Shown one piece after another: positions 1 to 10,938 of a stretch of DNA of 56,665 bases. The notes beneath the pieces are model-generated. The model was not told where the DNA came from and searched no databases. It saw nothing but the letters and a program-made list of their open reading frames with translations. The stretch is from NCBI GenBank assembly GCA_013368325.1, contig JAACJK010000240.1:1-56665 (forward strand), given 5' to 3'. Made by a program: the position numbers and the translations under genes. The stretch comes from Ephemerocybe angulata (Eukaryota > Basidiomycota > Agaricomycetes > Agaricales > Psathyrellaceae). Numbering within the stretch: the stretch's first letter is position 1; every line of letters begins with the position of its first letter.

Positions 1-25
1 GAGAGGTCACTAAAACAGTCTAAGA

Positions 26-2568
26 GTGTCTATGAGACCGGCAGGGGACAACATCACAGCTTCAAACACGCTCATGGACTATATATTCCGCCCGAAGTCA
101 GAGCCTTATCAGTCGATGGGTTTGTACAATCATGTGGCCAGTACTAGACGAACCGCTCACAAAGCAGGCAGCAAAAAGGTACATACTGGGTCGTTCTCCT
201 CCGACGCACATCCCCAACACATGTCTCACATATTAAGCAGCAGACGAAAGCCGGTGGTACCGGTACTACTCGGCCCTCGGATCCAAAGGCGCCATGGAAA
301 TGATTTCGAACAGGAAAGCTGGGCCCGAGACATGTGTATACTCTTCAAGCCATGGAGACAGCCATCTGATCTCAATGCAGAGAACACTCCGTGGCAGGAT
401 AAAGTCGATGAAATCATACCACTCCTGTCAGAAAGGGACAAAAAGGTGCTGGATAACATGGCGCTCATAGCGGAAGGAAAGCAGGCGAGGGACGAGCGAC
501 CACGGGGGAAGAACAGGGGCATATCAGAATCCGCCCTCCTGGAACTAGAGAATCTTCCTGACCTTGAGGCGGTTCCTGAACGACCACTGGTCAACATATA
601 CGCAGCCGCACTCGAGCCTATAGAAGGAGGAACAGACTATAGGATCCGCAGCAAAGCCTCCGACTACTTAGACAGCTTGTTGGGGCCTGGAGCATCGAGA
701 GCCATCCAGTCCTGCTTTCCTGCCACAAGCCTACGATCGTCCAACACCTTGGAATCCGTCACAATCACGCACTCTAATCCCGGCCAGAATGACGCGGATA
801 TAATATCCGCACACAGGAAGTATATGGCGGCCTCCAAACGCAGGAAGGCACCGAGTGACGAAGAAGAGAGCGGAGAGTCGGGACCCAAGAAGAGGAGGAG
901 GAGGAGGAGGGTCAAGGAAATACACCCTGCAGCGGAAATAGTGGACACTATATCTCTACCATCCACCCAAAGGAATGCGGCTACACGTCCCCAAGCCATG
1001 GAAGCAGCGCGTATACTAGCCTCGTCCAAAGGCCTGATCAGCAATCCAGAGCAATTCAGAGCATTCATGACAATCGCAGATCACGCGACGAAAGGCGGAC
1101 AACAATTACTCATGTATGTTGGCGGAGAAGGAGGTACTGGAAAATCCTACCTTATAGAGACCGTGGTCGAATTTTTCTCTCTGCTAGGAAGGAAGGACGA
1201 AGTGAGACTAGGAGCGTTTACAGGAATAGCTGCATCACTCATAGGCGGAAATACGCTGCACTCACTATTATCTATATGCACCAGCTCGAAGAATCCTAGT
1301 ACGCTATCCAAAACGATTGACAGAGGAATGGGGAAATGTGAAATACTTACTTATAGACGAGGTGTCTATGATAAGCGCCCATTTCTGGCATCGATATCGA
1401 ACAAACTCCAGATGGCTAAGGGCGACCACCATGCAGAAAGCTCCAAGATATTCGGAGGAATAAACATGATATTCTTGGGTGATTTTTTCCAGTTAGCTCC
1501 CCCTAAACAATCGCCAGTATACGCACACAAACTAGTAAGAAGCCTACATTCCTTGAGGCGCGGGACAATAACGCATTGATGCCATGGCGGGCGCTTACCT
1601 ATGGCGACAAGTACAGACAGTCACAATACTCAAGCAATCTAAGCGTACGAGAACGACCCACTACTGGCAATACTTCTATCACTCATAAGAGGCAGACAAT
1701 GCTTAGACAACACAGGATGCCAGAAAAAGTGAACGGACTGACTGTAGTAGAACATTTGCGGCGCCGGGATATAGAGTACGTTACGCACCACGACCCCGCA
1801 TTAATGCAGTCCTTCGAAGACGCTCCAGTTATCGTCGGCAACCGATTGGTCCGAGACCTACTGAATTCCACCATGTTAAAGTCACATGCCTCTAGACTGG
1901 GCCAACCAGTCGAACTGTACTACTCTACGGACCTCATTAAAGGCCAAATAGTTCAACCACCGTCCGCTATGACTCTATGGTCATTGCCGTCAAAGACCAC
2001 GAAAGATTCGCTCGGACAGTTACCGATGTTCACTGGCATGAGAGTTATGATAACGGAAAACATTACTGTACGCCTTAACGTGGTAAACGGATCAGAGGGT
2101 ACCATAACAGACATTAAATACACTGAAGAGGAGGGGCGACGCTATGCGACAGTGGTGTATGTGCGCATAGATTCCAGAGAGAAAATGTCCACGTACCTGG
2201 ACTAGAGGCTGGAATAGTTCCCTTGTTCCCGACTAACACCAATGTACCTTTTCCCACAGAACGAGCAACACTCTAGCCAAGACCTTCTCCAGAAGGCAAA
2301 TACCGATATTCCGGCATACTCTTACACTGATTATAAGAGCCAAGGTCGCACACTGAAGAGAGCCATCGTAGACTTAGCCTCTGCCAAGCAACAAGGCGTG
2401 TATGTTATGCTTTCCAGGACCACCTCTCTAGAAGGAATCCTCATATTGAGATGGTTCTCAGAAGACAAGATACTACAGCAGATGACAGGGGAGCTGAGGG
2501 AGGAAATAAACAGGCTAGATGCTCTGGACGACGCATGCGCCAAAGCCTTTTCCGTAATCCACTCGTGA
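26..2568 (+). pseudogene. Helitron (PIF1-like) helicase C-terminal half, decayed
   Basis: Remnant of the Helitron rolling-circle transposase, from the linker before the helicase to its C-terminus. Frame 1 (26-1579) has the linker (RPKSEPYQSMGLYNHV; VPVLLGPRIQRR; ILFKPW), a K/R-rich patch and Walker A GGEGGTGKS near residue 370, then a motif III-like FLGDFFQLAPP. Frame 2 (1576-2205) has LPMFTGMRVMITENI and frame 3 (2242-2568) has the C-terminal YTDYKSQGRT and VMLSRT motifs. The Walker B motif LIDEVSM is only readable one base out of frame at about 1347-1386, between two compensating indels, and another conserved stretch near 1590-1650 is also out of frame. A stop lies just upstream at 11-13, and the replicase half is outside the window or lost. 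The family call is firm; activity is ruled out by the frameshifts unless they are sequencing errors. Confidence 0.9.
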
Positions 2569-2916
2569 CGCTGTGCAGAAGATACCCACAGTGAACTGCA
2601 ATCTACACCCTAATCTGACCCGTTTACAACGCTATAGAGCGACGTGCACCAAAAAGATCGAACACACGCCCGATCGGCAGTCGATATGCCACGCTAAAGT
2701 ATATAGAGGCAGTGACAGCTGTAGAGGGACCGCTGTAAGTTGAGACAACGCAACCAGAGGATACAGTCACATACTGTAATATGAATGTCTGTCAATATAC
2801 CGCCCGACCGACGAACGCGAACATCATAGATGCCAGAGCAGCAGGACAGCCGTCTTCAGAGTGGCCGAAAGGGGTGAACGTGGTGGCGAGCACGCCTTGG
2901 TCGATCGCGCTGTCGT
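2569..2916. other. Unassigned stretch after the Helitron remnant
   Basis: No convincing coding frame. It probably includes the 3' end of the Helitron, but I could not identify a terminal hairpin plus CTRR end with confidence. Confidence 0.4.
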
Positions 2917-3663
2917 TCAAGAGATCCTACATAGCGAATCAGTAAATCGGGGTAGAGATAATCTGGAGAGTGGACAGACTGGAAAGACGCCAGGACGCTG
3001 GCGGGCCTTGGACGACACATTCGCGTTGGCTTTGGCGACAGCTTCCAGCACGTAAGCCGAGCCATCGGTCCAATTGGAAAGAGCGTTACATCCGACTGGA
3101 ACCGCGATGACGCCTGAAAGGCTAATCACCTTCGACACCATCTCCAAGGGAATAATACCATAGGCGAGCCGATCTTCGTCAAAACCTGCCTTGAGGGCGG
3201 CCTTAAAGGTGGAAATGAACGGCTCACGTACTGAAAGCTCCCAATCTAGGTACATGCACATCTCCCTCTCCATCTGGTTAAGCTCTCTAATGGCGAACAT
3301 GCCACCTCCCACCTTTACCCACGATTTGTTGGAGTAGCCGACGTCGTAGATGACTTTGGAAGATATCATGAAGGAGGTGAGAAATAAACGGTGGCCAGAC
3401 GTCCCGGTCACAGAAGGAAAACGTCCTTTCAAACGGACAAGCAGCATAAGAGAGGCCAACGCCACAGAATGGTGCAGTCTCGCACGGGAGAGGGCCGCCG
3501 CAATGAACGCTGACAGAGACTGAGGGGGCTTGCTACCAGCGGTTGAAATTTCAGGACAAGTGAAAAGATGGTTGATGAATCGAGCATAACGCCTTGCCAC
3601 CTTGCCGGGCCTATAAGCCGATACTGGGCTGGGATCGACGCCGCTGGCTACAGGCCTTATCAT
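2917..3663 (-). CDS. PCL-like cyclin (cyclin N-terminal domain)
   Basis: Predicted 248 aa, single exon. The cyclin fold is visible: RYARFINHLFTCPE leads into helices ending SVALASLMLLVRLKGRFP, then RLFLTSFMISSKVIYDVGYSNKSW, and the typical ELNQMEREMCMYLDWEL that closes a fungal Pho85-type (PCL) cyclin box. Such cyclins bind a cyclin-dependent kinase and direct it in phosphate or cell-cycle control. The frame is open upstream to 3855, but I chose the ATG at 3663 because the part above it is basic and unlike cyclins and the family usually begins shortly before the box. The tail beyond about residue 180 shows no known motif. A spliced upstream exon is possible. Confidence 0.75.
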   Translation of the reverse strand: MIRPVASGVDPSPVSAYRPGKVARRYARFINHLFTCPEISTAGSKPPQSLSAFIAAALSRARLHHSVALASLMLLVRLKGRFPSVTGTSGHRLFLTSFMISSKVIYDVGYSNKSWVKVGGGMFAIRELNQMEREMCMYLDWELSVREPFISTFKAALKAGFDEDRLAYGIIPLEMVSKVISLSGVIAVPVGCNALSNWTDGSAYVLEAVAKANANVSSKARQRPGVFPVCPLSRLSLPRFTDSLCRIS

Positions 3664-4592
3664 TCTGTGAAGCGAGTATTTCGAAGAAAGGGAAAGTAAG
3701 GAGATGGGACGGAAAAGACGGGCATCAGCGAACGAGATTATCCATGAAAGGCAACGAACGCCAACCTTTCGAACCGCTGCCGACTGTGCAACAAGAATGC
3801 TTGAGGATACACCTTCCCGGCTCTTATATGGAGCTGTGACAAAGTAACTAGTCATAAATTTGCCATCGCTACCGCTTAGGCCCGATCAGATGAAGAGGAC
3901 GGACCATGGCACTTGCCAGTGAGGACGCTACCCACTCTAAAAGGGAAGTAAGCACAATCGTCCCTATCTAATTGGCATAAGCAGAACAAGGGCCCCACCT
4001 TAACCAAGAGAGATGAAAGCGCGCATACGGTGGCCAGTTACACACTCCAACTCATCACGTACCCAATCATCCAGACCAGAATAAAGCGGGAGGAGGGTAC
4101 CAAGCTGCATAGTCAAGCCAACTCGTCTAATCTTGAGAAAGGGAAGGAGTCGACACGCTGACACACCTAGTAGGGCCTGCTCATGTCGAGGTAAAAAATG
4201 GGCCAGAGAAAGAGGAATCGACACCGACAAGTCAGCGTTTGAGAGAGAAGTTGAGCGGAGCACGATCAAAAAAAAAAAAAGAAAAAGGCACAATAACGGT
4301 CATTTATGTAATAGCCGAAACAAGCGGATACAAAGAGCGCGAGCGAGCGAGAGCAAAGAGAAACTAATTGTACACTTTCATGTTTCCTACAGTATTTCAC
4401 TATACACAACGTACACCACAAGATACGAGAAGGTAGAGGGAAGACAAAGTGGGAGCGCGAGTTCCCAGAGACGTCCCTGGTGGGAATCAAACAGGGGGCA
4501 CGACTCTAATGAAGACGCGCCGCATCCCATCTACCGGCGGGTTACGGGCACGCAGGGTAGACTCGGACACCTTCATGTCATAGACTGTCCGC
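3664..4592. other. Intergenic, no supported gene
   Basis: Upstream of the cyclin and downstream of the F-box gene. It contains a 12-A homopolymer near 4268 and purine-rich DNA. Open frames here (for example 4133-4741 +) have no recognisable domain and random composition. Confidence 0.5.
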
Positions 4593-4660
4593 GGTCCGGT
4601 TCGAACATTTTTCGAACACGGTTCGAACCTGAACCGGACCTTAGGTTCGAGGTTCAGGTT
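4593..4660. repeat. GGTTCGA-type inverted repeat at the 3' end of an F-box gene
   Basis: GGTCCGGTTC at 4593-4602 is perfectly complementary to GAACCGGACC at 4631-4640, with a 28-nt loop that itself contains GTTCGAAC boxes. Further GGTTCGA/AGGTTC copies follow to 4660. It lies just past and over the stop codon of the minus-strand F-box gene, so it could fold in that mRNA's 3' UTR. It is not a tRNA: no acceptor or D-arm partner is present. Confidence 0.7.
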
Positions 4661-6159
4661 CGGGCAGAGGCCACGGTGACCATGCAGGGTAGCGTAACCC
4701 CATTCCTACGAAAGTACGCCATCTCTCCCATTAACTTGTGATGAGAACGACGCAGCCTATGAAGCTCCACATGTTCGAGAGATGGAAACTGGCGACGAGG
4801 AGACTGACCACCACTAGGACGAACTATACCGCCGAAGTCGTAACCGCAGGCAGAGGAACTGTCGAGCACCAAATGAGTCAACGATGGGAGAGGAGGAAGC
4901 GCAACGGAGATGATATCATGGTCTCCAATGAGATCGCATATCCTGAGGTACTCCAGACTATCCAAAGCTCGGGATGAACGTAGGAAAGAGTTGAGATTGG
5001 TCGACACCTCGGCGGACTCGGGTGCGTCAACGTTAAGCTCCAGGTCAAGGGAAGCCAATTGGGGCGTCCTAAGGTACTCCAAAATCTTCATCCCTCCGTT
5101 CAAGAGGCGAAGCGACTTGAGCTTAGCCAAGGTGATCGGTCGATCGGCGACCGAACGAAGGACGGGGTCGCTTCCCGGATCCTCGAAGGGCTCGCTCAAG
5201 TCGAAATCCACCACAAGATTCTCCAACGACGCGCATAGAGCAAGCAACCCAAACAGCTTGTTCCCCTCCCAATCCCACTTGATCGAAAAAGTGATGAGCC
5301 TCTCAAGAGAGGAGGCTGGGACTTGTATCGGTTTTTCCACAGAGTCCTCTTCATCCTCGAAGGCGTTGGATCGGGGAGGAAGTACGATTCCGAGAGCAGT
5401 CACCGGAGGAAGCATAGCAAACACCGACCGCGATGGAATATCCGAATCGTTCCATCCGACCTCTTGGTTGTCGGCGAAAACGATGGATATGGATCGCAGC
5501 AGCCTCCAAGGACTGGGAACCGTGGAGATCAAGGAGGAGGTACCAAGCGCGGCGATAAAGTTTTTCAGGCAAGCGACGCTGCCGACGTGGAGGATGAGGT
5601 GATCGAGCTGGGGGCCTTCGCGCAGGAGCCTGACCAACACTGGATGAGTGACTTCACAGCGTCTACCATTGTAGCACTTGCAGGGAGTCGACAGCGCCTT
5701 GTACATCAACCGCTTTGGGGAGCCGCCCGAACGAAGAAACCAAGCAACCGCCTTGCCGTATTCCTCCTTGTGAGCGTAGTCGATCTCGTCGTGCCCAAAC
5801 TCAAAACAATCGCAAGGCTCCATCATCACTCCGCACCATAAAGCCGGTGTACCCATCGCAGCGTTCCGCCACGATTGGCAGACTAAGACCAAATCCAACA
5901 ACTCCTCCCGAGCCTTCTCATCCAAGTAGGCTGGCGTCGCCCACTTAAATATCTCGCTGAGCACTTCCATCGGGACCGTCCTAGCGATTGATAGGACAGA
6001 AAGGCATCCACTCAACTCTCCTTCCAAGAGGGCCAACTCTGCCTTGACGGCCACGATCCTGGCCGCTACAGTCGAAGCGAGCTGCGAGGCGTAAGCGGCT
6101 TCGGCTGGGGGAGGCGCATCGTTGGTCTTGAGGAGAAGAGAATAAGTGGAGAATGACAT
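4654..6159 (-). CDS. F-box/LRR-type protein (paralogue A)
   Basis: Predicted 501 aa, intronless, start ATG at 6159. An N-terminal helix (VKAELALLEGELSGCLSVL) runs into the F-box: VPMEVLSEIFKWATP near residues 62-76, LVLVCQSWRNAA and TPALWCGV near 90-112. The rest is an irregular leucine-rich region, the usual layout of Agaricomycete F-box proteins that recruit targets to SCF ubiquitin ligases. A Cys/His cluster after the F-box (CDCFEFGHDE, then CKCYNGRRCEVTHP) is shared with the paralogue at 9298-10938, as are LLREGP, LPPVTALGI, CGYDF and the C-terminal CMVTV. The two genes are arranged head-to-head around a DUF6532 gene. The target is unknown. Confidence 0.85.
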   Translation of the reverse strand: MSFSTYSLLLKTNDAPPPAEAAYASQLASTVAARIVAVKAELALLEGELSGCLSVLSIARTVPMEVLSEIFKWATPAYLDEKAREELLDLVLVCQSWRNAAMGTPALWCGVMMEPCDCFEFGHDEIDYAHKEEYGKAVAWFLRSGGSPKRLMYKALSTPCKCYNGRRCEVTHPVLVRLLREGPQLDHLILHVGSVACLKNFIAALGTSSLISTVPSPWRLLRSISIVFADNQEVGWNDSDIPSRSVFAMLPPVTALGIVLPPRSNAFEDEEDSVEKPIQVPASSLERLITFSIKWDWEGNKLFGLLALCASLENLVVDFDLSEPFEDPGSDPVLRSVADRPITLAKLKSLRLLNGGMKILEYLRTPQLASLDLELNVDAPESAEVSTNLNSFLRSSRALDSLEYLRICDLIGDHDIISVALPPLPSLTHLVLDSSSACGYDFGGIVRPSGGQSPRRQFPSLEHVELHRLRRSHHKLMGEMAYFRRNGVTLPCMVTVASART

Positions 6160-6233
6160 GACGAGGGGTCGTTGAGGGGAGACAAGAGGGGGGTAACAAT
6201 GAGATGCAAGTCAAAAGCGAGTTTCAGAGAGTA

Positions 6234-6241
6234 GATATATA
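6234..6241 (-). promoter_or_regulatory. TATA box for the F-box gene (paralogue A)
   Basis: Minus strand reads TATATATC about 75-80 nt upstream of the ATG at 6159, a plausible core-promoter spacing for a fungal gene with a short 5' UTR. Confidence 0.5.
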
Positions 6242-7131
6242 GCCAAAAAAGCCATACAGCTCAATATATTATGGTGCATTTCCCAGTATAACGATCGAGG
6301 ATAGCACTTAGCGCTCATAGGTCCTAAGCGCCTACATTCCCGTAAGGGGACCGTATCATTGGAGAAGAAGCATGGACTTGACAGACGGTAAGACCATACT
6401 GTAGACAAGTCAACCTAGACACGGGCTGTAGCACATAACTACGCTGCTGCCACAAGCGACGAAACAGACCATGTAAAATCCAACCCAGCAAGTAACCGGA
6501 TCCATCAGGGTAGCGAAACAGCGCTGCTGCGACACAGTGAAGAAAGAAAGAGGAGTGCCTACTGGGTAGAGGTTAAACTCGTCGACTAAGATACCAAGTG
6601 GTACAGACACAGAGATAACAGTAAGTATTCCAAGTTACAACCAAGGATGAGGCGTATACAACACAAGTTTGCGAGTCGAGCATCGACATACGACCAAAAC
6701 TCGATACCTTCCCCTGAAATTAGCGGTCCCGAGAAATGACAGAGAGATACACCAAATTAGCAACCGGATATACCAGTCACAAAACTCACAAGCATTTAGC
6801 AGTTTACGCCTAAATCCTACAAGTGGCGAACCTTTCCTCCAGGCAGAGTAACGAAAGCCTGTAGCCCTTTTCGCCTAAGTCCGACGTGTAAGAACAATGG
6901 AGTTAGGTCATAATAATCTAAACACATATCTCCGAACAGCGTCATAAGCAACCGTCCAGACGGTACAGCCAAAGTGCAAAATTCACCGATCTCCTCTCAC
7001 TGACCGGACGATTGAGCGGCACATACCAAACGTATATAATACGGCCAAGACCACCCAGAATTACATCGCCCAGTCGTTCAACAACGAGCGTCTCCAGCCT
7101 GAACATCAGGTCGCAGTATCCAAGTGAAAGA
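6242..7131. other. Intergenic between divergent F-box A and the DUF6532 gene
   Basis: No coding region could be supported. A TATA-like GTATATAATA occurs near 7032, about 100 nt before the proposed DUF6532 start, so the interval likely holds two divergent promoters. Confidence 0.5.
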
Positions 7132-8839
7132 ATGTTGGGTAAGTACAATATCGGAGGAGCCCCACAGTCGAGGTAGTGCTAAACAGCCCTAACAGTAGAG
7201 CATACCGCAGACCCCGCCGGTGATGGCCGAAGGCAATCCCCGATCGGTGATGCAATGCCTGAGCAGGATGATCGCACGCTGCACGGTTCGACAGGCACCG
7301 ACGTCGAGGACGCAGGTGGATTCAGAGCTGAGCAGACCACGCTCGTAAGTTCTAAAGGTCCTACAGTCGCAGAGGCTAATGTATTACCTACAAAGCCGTC
7401 CAAATCACCCAAAACGACCACCGCACACTCCGAAGCAGACTACACTCCCCGCGATGACCCCGATTCCGACGAGCGATGTCAAGGTACAGACCACACCGAG
7501 GACATAGACCATGGTGCGTATCTAATTACATCTAACTATAGTAGGATTTTGAGGACTAAAACAGTCTACCACAGATACGGCCAGCACTGCATCTGCTGAC
7601 TTACCTATCGACAATATAATCCTCGAGACCCTGTCAGCGCCTTCTCGATCTTCCACGGCAAAAGAGTCTAAGGATCTCAAGAAGACCAGACTATCTGCGA
7701 CAAAAGAAAGCGGTCGCAAGAAGACTAGAAGCTCGAATCAGAACCCCCTCGGGTCCCGAAACCGGTACCGCCTGTGCGACTTCACAGGTCCCACTAGGGT
7801 GGTACTCAATGACACCATCGATCTCTTCAGGGTATTTTGCGTCACCAAAGATCCCTTCCCGGAAGTAACGGGGCGTCAGCTGCGGCTCGCAGTGGATAGC
7901 TGGGCCAAGGCAGCGGAACGTAGGGGCATACAGATCGCATACCCTCACGAAGCCTCCTCTCTGGTGAGCGAACAGACGCGACACTCTACAGTCCCAAGAG
8001 GTCCATCTAACGGTTCCGTTACGCAGGTTACGCACCGGACCTCGCAGATCAGAGGACGCATCAAATCTCTAGCTCGCCCCATCGTACAGTACACTTACAA
8101 CGTGTCTGGACCCTCAGAAACGAGCACTAGAGACAAGATAGAGCTACTTCTGAAGGACAACAGCTTCCTCTACAGCGTAAGCACTCCATCATAGGCGCTC
8201 CACCATAACTGTTAACTCGTCAACCTTGCAGGACACGATTGGACAGAAGAATATATACCTCCACCCGGCCATACAAGAGATACTGAACAAAGCTTGGTTC
8301 ACGAGCAAGAAGGACTTAGGCCCCTCAAGCCCGGAGTTCGCAGATGAAGAGCGCGGGATACCTCTTCCAACGATAGCGTTCATTATAACCATCGTAAGTA
8401 TCTGAATCAAGCTGAGAGGAAGTATATTAACTTATATCAATCGGGCGACCCTTTTAGATCCAAGGATCGCTTGACGAATGGCAGTCAGGAACTCACAGAC
8501 ATGTAGATTTCTCAGCGGCGGGATATTACGGGAAATACCTACAGAATCTAGATAATCTGCAACAATTCGAACTAAAGACCAAGGAAGAACAGATACTCCC
8601 CAGGTTGAGGCGTCACCTATTGAGGACAGCCAGGTGGGTGTACTCATGAATCTAGTACCACTATTGACTCAATCCGATTCAGGAGGCACGCCGGAGCGGG
8701 AGAGGTCATATACAATACCGACTCACCACTTTCCAACTCCGTCGTAGAGTCGGCTAAGATGGACTGGAAAGACATGCTCCTAGGGGAAGAGGCACCCCTT
8801 GCACAAGGAAGCAGTTCGACGATGGCGGTAAAAATATAG
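7132..8839 (+). CDS. DUF6532-domain protein, six exons
   Basis: Exons 7132-7138, 7196-7513, 7575-8176, 8232-8393, 8458-8633 and 8683-8839 join in phase to 473 aa. All introns are 49-64 nt with GT-AG ends. The N-terminal ~200 residues are polar and low-complexity with K/R patches (KKTRLSATKESGRKKTRSS). The C-terminal part carries landmarks of the Agaricomycete DUF6532 family: DLFRVFCVTKDPFP, RGRIKSLARPIV, LLLKDNSFLYS, IYLHPAIQEILNKAWF, IPLPTIAFIITIIQGSLDEW and a final ARRHA. Function is unknown; the family often occurs in expanded, transposon-rich regions. The start rests on a 7-nt first exon (ATGTTGG before GTAAGT), the least certain part; otherwise translation could begin at the in-frame ATG at 7255. 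The basic N-terminus suggests nuclear targeting. Confidence 0.8.
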
Positions 8840-9297
8840 GTTAGCGAAGAGGGACAGCCCCCCGACCTCATTTCAGACGAAGAAAGACAGAAGCAAGCTA
8901 AAGTGCTATCCCCGAATATATATATAAATCGATAATTTGTGCAATGAAATATGACTCGACATACTTGTCGACCAATCGCGTCAAGTTGACGCAATGAATA
9001 CCCTTCGGTCATAACCGCGAAGAAGGACGACCGACTCGACAAAACATGGCCAACCTGACCTACAAACCCAAGGGTATGCAGGCCAGCATGCCAAGCTGAG
9101 CCTTATAGCCCGAGACTGAGGATGCATCCATCCTCGACCCCCGACCCCTCTCCGTCTGTGGTCATATAGCATATAACGAAAGCCGAGCCGCGTCTGATAG
9201 CGAAGCATGAGACTATAAAGGGTACCGGCCTGACCCATAGACCCATCGCAGCAGACCCGACTGTCGAAACCGGCACGCCCGCAGGCATTAACAGAGA
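8840..9297. other. Intergenic between the DUF6532 gene and F-box B
   Basis: Contains a short TA dinucleotide run near 8918-8928 and the F-box B core promoter. Nothing coding is supported. Confidence 0.5.
9214..9219 (+). promoter_or_regulatory. TATA box for F-box gene B
   Basis: TATAAA in the context GACTATAAAGGG, 79 nt upstream of the ATG at 9298. The spacing resembles that of paralogue A. Confidence 0.55.
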
Positions 9298-10938
9298 ATG
9301 CAAGCGCCAAAACAACTATCCGTCAGCCAACTGGACCTGATTACCAGCAACAATGCACCTAGCCACCTTGAGTCCGTCATCTTCAACCGACTGGTAAAAG
9401 AACGAAGAGTACTGCTGGCAATGCATGAGAGGACGACGATGGAAATGAGGAAAGAAGTGACATTATACCAGTCCGTCCTCGCGCCTATCAGACGAGTACC
9501 GCCCGAGATACTCGCCGAAATATTCCTGCACCTCGCCCCGATGGTCACCAAATTGGTAGACAGAAGAAAGTCGACGAACTTGGGGTCGGTATGCAGAAAG
9601 TGGCGAGCAACTCTCCTTACAACCCCGAGAATGTGGAATCGCATCAGGATGAGCCCCTGCCCATGCTCAGACTGGTATCCGTCGGGGATTGCGCACGATC
9701 ACGATGCGGAGTACACCAGAATATCCACTTGGTACAAAAGGGCGGGTTGCCTGCCAAAAAGCCTAACTTACTCTGAGTCTGAAGGGTTATGCCGTTGCCT
9801 CGAGGGCGGCCGGTGCGAAGCCACACATCCCACTGTCACGCGACTGCTACGCGAGGGGCCTATGCTGGATCACTTCTCGCTCCGCCTGTCGGGCGTGCAG
9901 TGCTTGTACAATTGGCTAGAAGAGATGAGCAGCCCAAAAGCAGATATTCCCCGCAACAGCCCTTGGAACAATCTTCGTTCCCTATCTCTCATTTTCACAG
10001 ACAGTATCTCGCACCAATGGGAAGTCGCCAAGGATATATCACTATCCCTGTTCAGTCGTTTGCCGCCTGTATCCGCCCTTCGGATCGACCTTCCCAAGCA
10101 GCGGTTCGCATTTGAAGACGACGGTCCGCAGAATCGTCTTTCAATCCCCATCCCGGCCACTGCTATGGCGAGGCTCAATACACTCCACCTTAGATGGGAC
10201 TGGGGAGCGCGGTTGCTTCTCGAGGTACTATCTGAATGTGCAATGTTAGAGGGGCTAGTGGTGGACCTCGCAGGAGCATATTCAATAATTGCGCCAGCTG
10301 AATCGGTAACAGACCTCGATGATAGGCACCTGACATTAACAAGACTGCGCGATCTCAAGATAGCAGGGGGAGGATTTGACATACTCAAATACCTCCGTAG
10401 TCCCGCTCTAATCAAATTGGACATCGAATTAAACCTAGACGGCGATCAATGTACCTCCCTCCCAGACACCCTCTGCAGATTTATGGCCGCTTCGAATGTG
10501 GAAAACAAACTGCATAGCCTTAGAGTGAGCGGAATGATAGGTTCGATGGACGTGATTGAGTTCCCTCTACCTAATCTCAAAGAGCTAAAAATACTAGAGA
10601 TGGACCAATCGTATACATGCGGCTACAACTTCACATCGGACTCGGAGGAGGGCTATCAAAGACAAAGTAGAATACGCGACCAATTCCCGGCTCTGACGAA
10701 CCTCAACCTGTTTAACCTGCGCCGTAGCTACCGTACGCTTGAGTACGAGACACCAAGCCTTAGGAGTAAGCACACAAGGCCAAGGTGCTTAGTGACGGTA
10801 TCGTACCGCAACGAGGAAGCACGCACTGAATCCCACCTGCAACTCCTACTTAACCTGTGGAACGACCATTTCATATGTCTATCGATAATACCGCCCCCCA
10901 CAGTAGATGAAGAGCGCTCTGCAGATCGAGACATATAA
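9298..10938 (+). CDS. F-box/LRR-type protein (paralogue B)
   Basis: Predicted 546 aa, intronless. The F-box reads VPPEILAEIFLHLAP near residues 66-80, then LGSVCRKWRATLLTTPRMWNRI. The remainder is an irregular LRR region. It matches paralogue A along most of its length: PCPCSDWYPSGIAHDHDAEY, LCRCLEGGRCEATHP, TRLLREGPMLDH, LPPVSALRIDLP, CGYNF and a terminal RCLVTVSY. The CxC...CxC...C...H pattern is kept although spacing within the first half differs. It is presumably an SCF substrate-recognition subunit; the target is unknown. The extra ~35 C-terminal residues (RNEEARTESH onward) have no counterpart in A. Confidence 0.85.
   Translation: MQAPKQLSVSQLDLITSNNAPSHLESVIFNRLVKERRVLLAMHERTTMEMRKEVTLYQSVLAPIRRVPPEILAEIFLHLAPMVTKLVDRRKSTNLGSVCRKWRATLLTTPRMWNRIRMSPCPCSDWYPSGIAHDHDAEYTRISTWYKRAGCLPKSLTYSESEGLCRCLEGGRCEATHPTVTRLLREGPMLDHFSLRLSGVQCLYNWLEEMSSPKADIPRNSPWNNLRSLSLIFTDSISHQWEVAKDISLSLFSRLPPVSALRIDLPKQRFAFEDDGPQNRLSIPIPATAMARLNTLHLRWDWGARLLLEVLSECAMLEGLVVDLAGAYSIIAPAESVTDLDDRHLTLTRLRDLKIAGGGFDILKYLRSPALIKLDIELNLDGDQCTSLPDTLCRFMAASNVENKLHSLRVSGMIGSMDVIEFPLPNLKELKILEMDQSYTCGYNFTSDSEEGYQRQSRIRDQFPALTNLNLFNLRRSYRTLEYETPSLRSKHTRPRCLVTVSYRNEEARTESHLQLLLNLWNDHFICLSIIPPPTVDEERSADRDI

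Noticed and set aside
4590..4665. tRNA-like GGTTCGAA B-box
   Set aside because: No A-box, acceptor stem or anticodon arm at the right distance on either strand; better explained as an inverted repeat.
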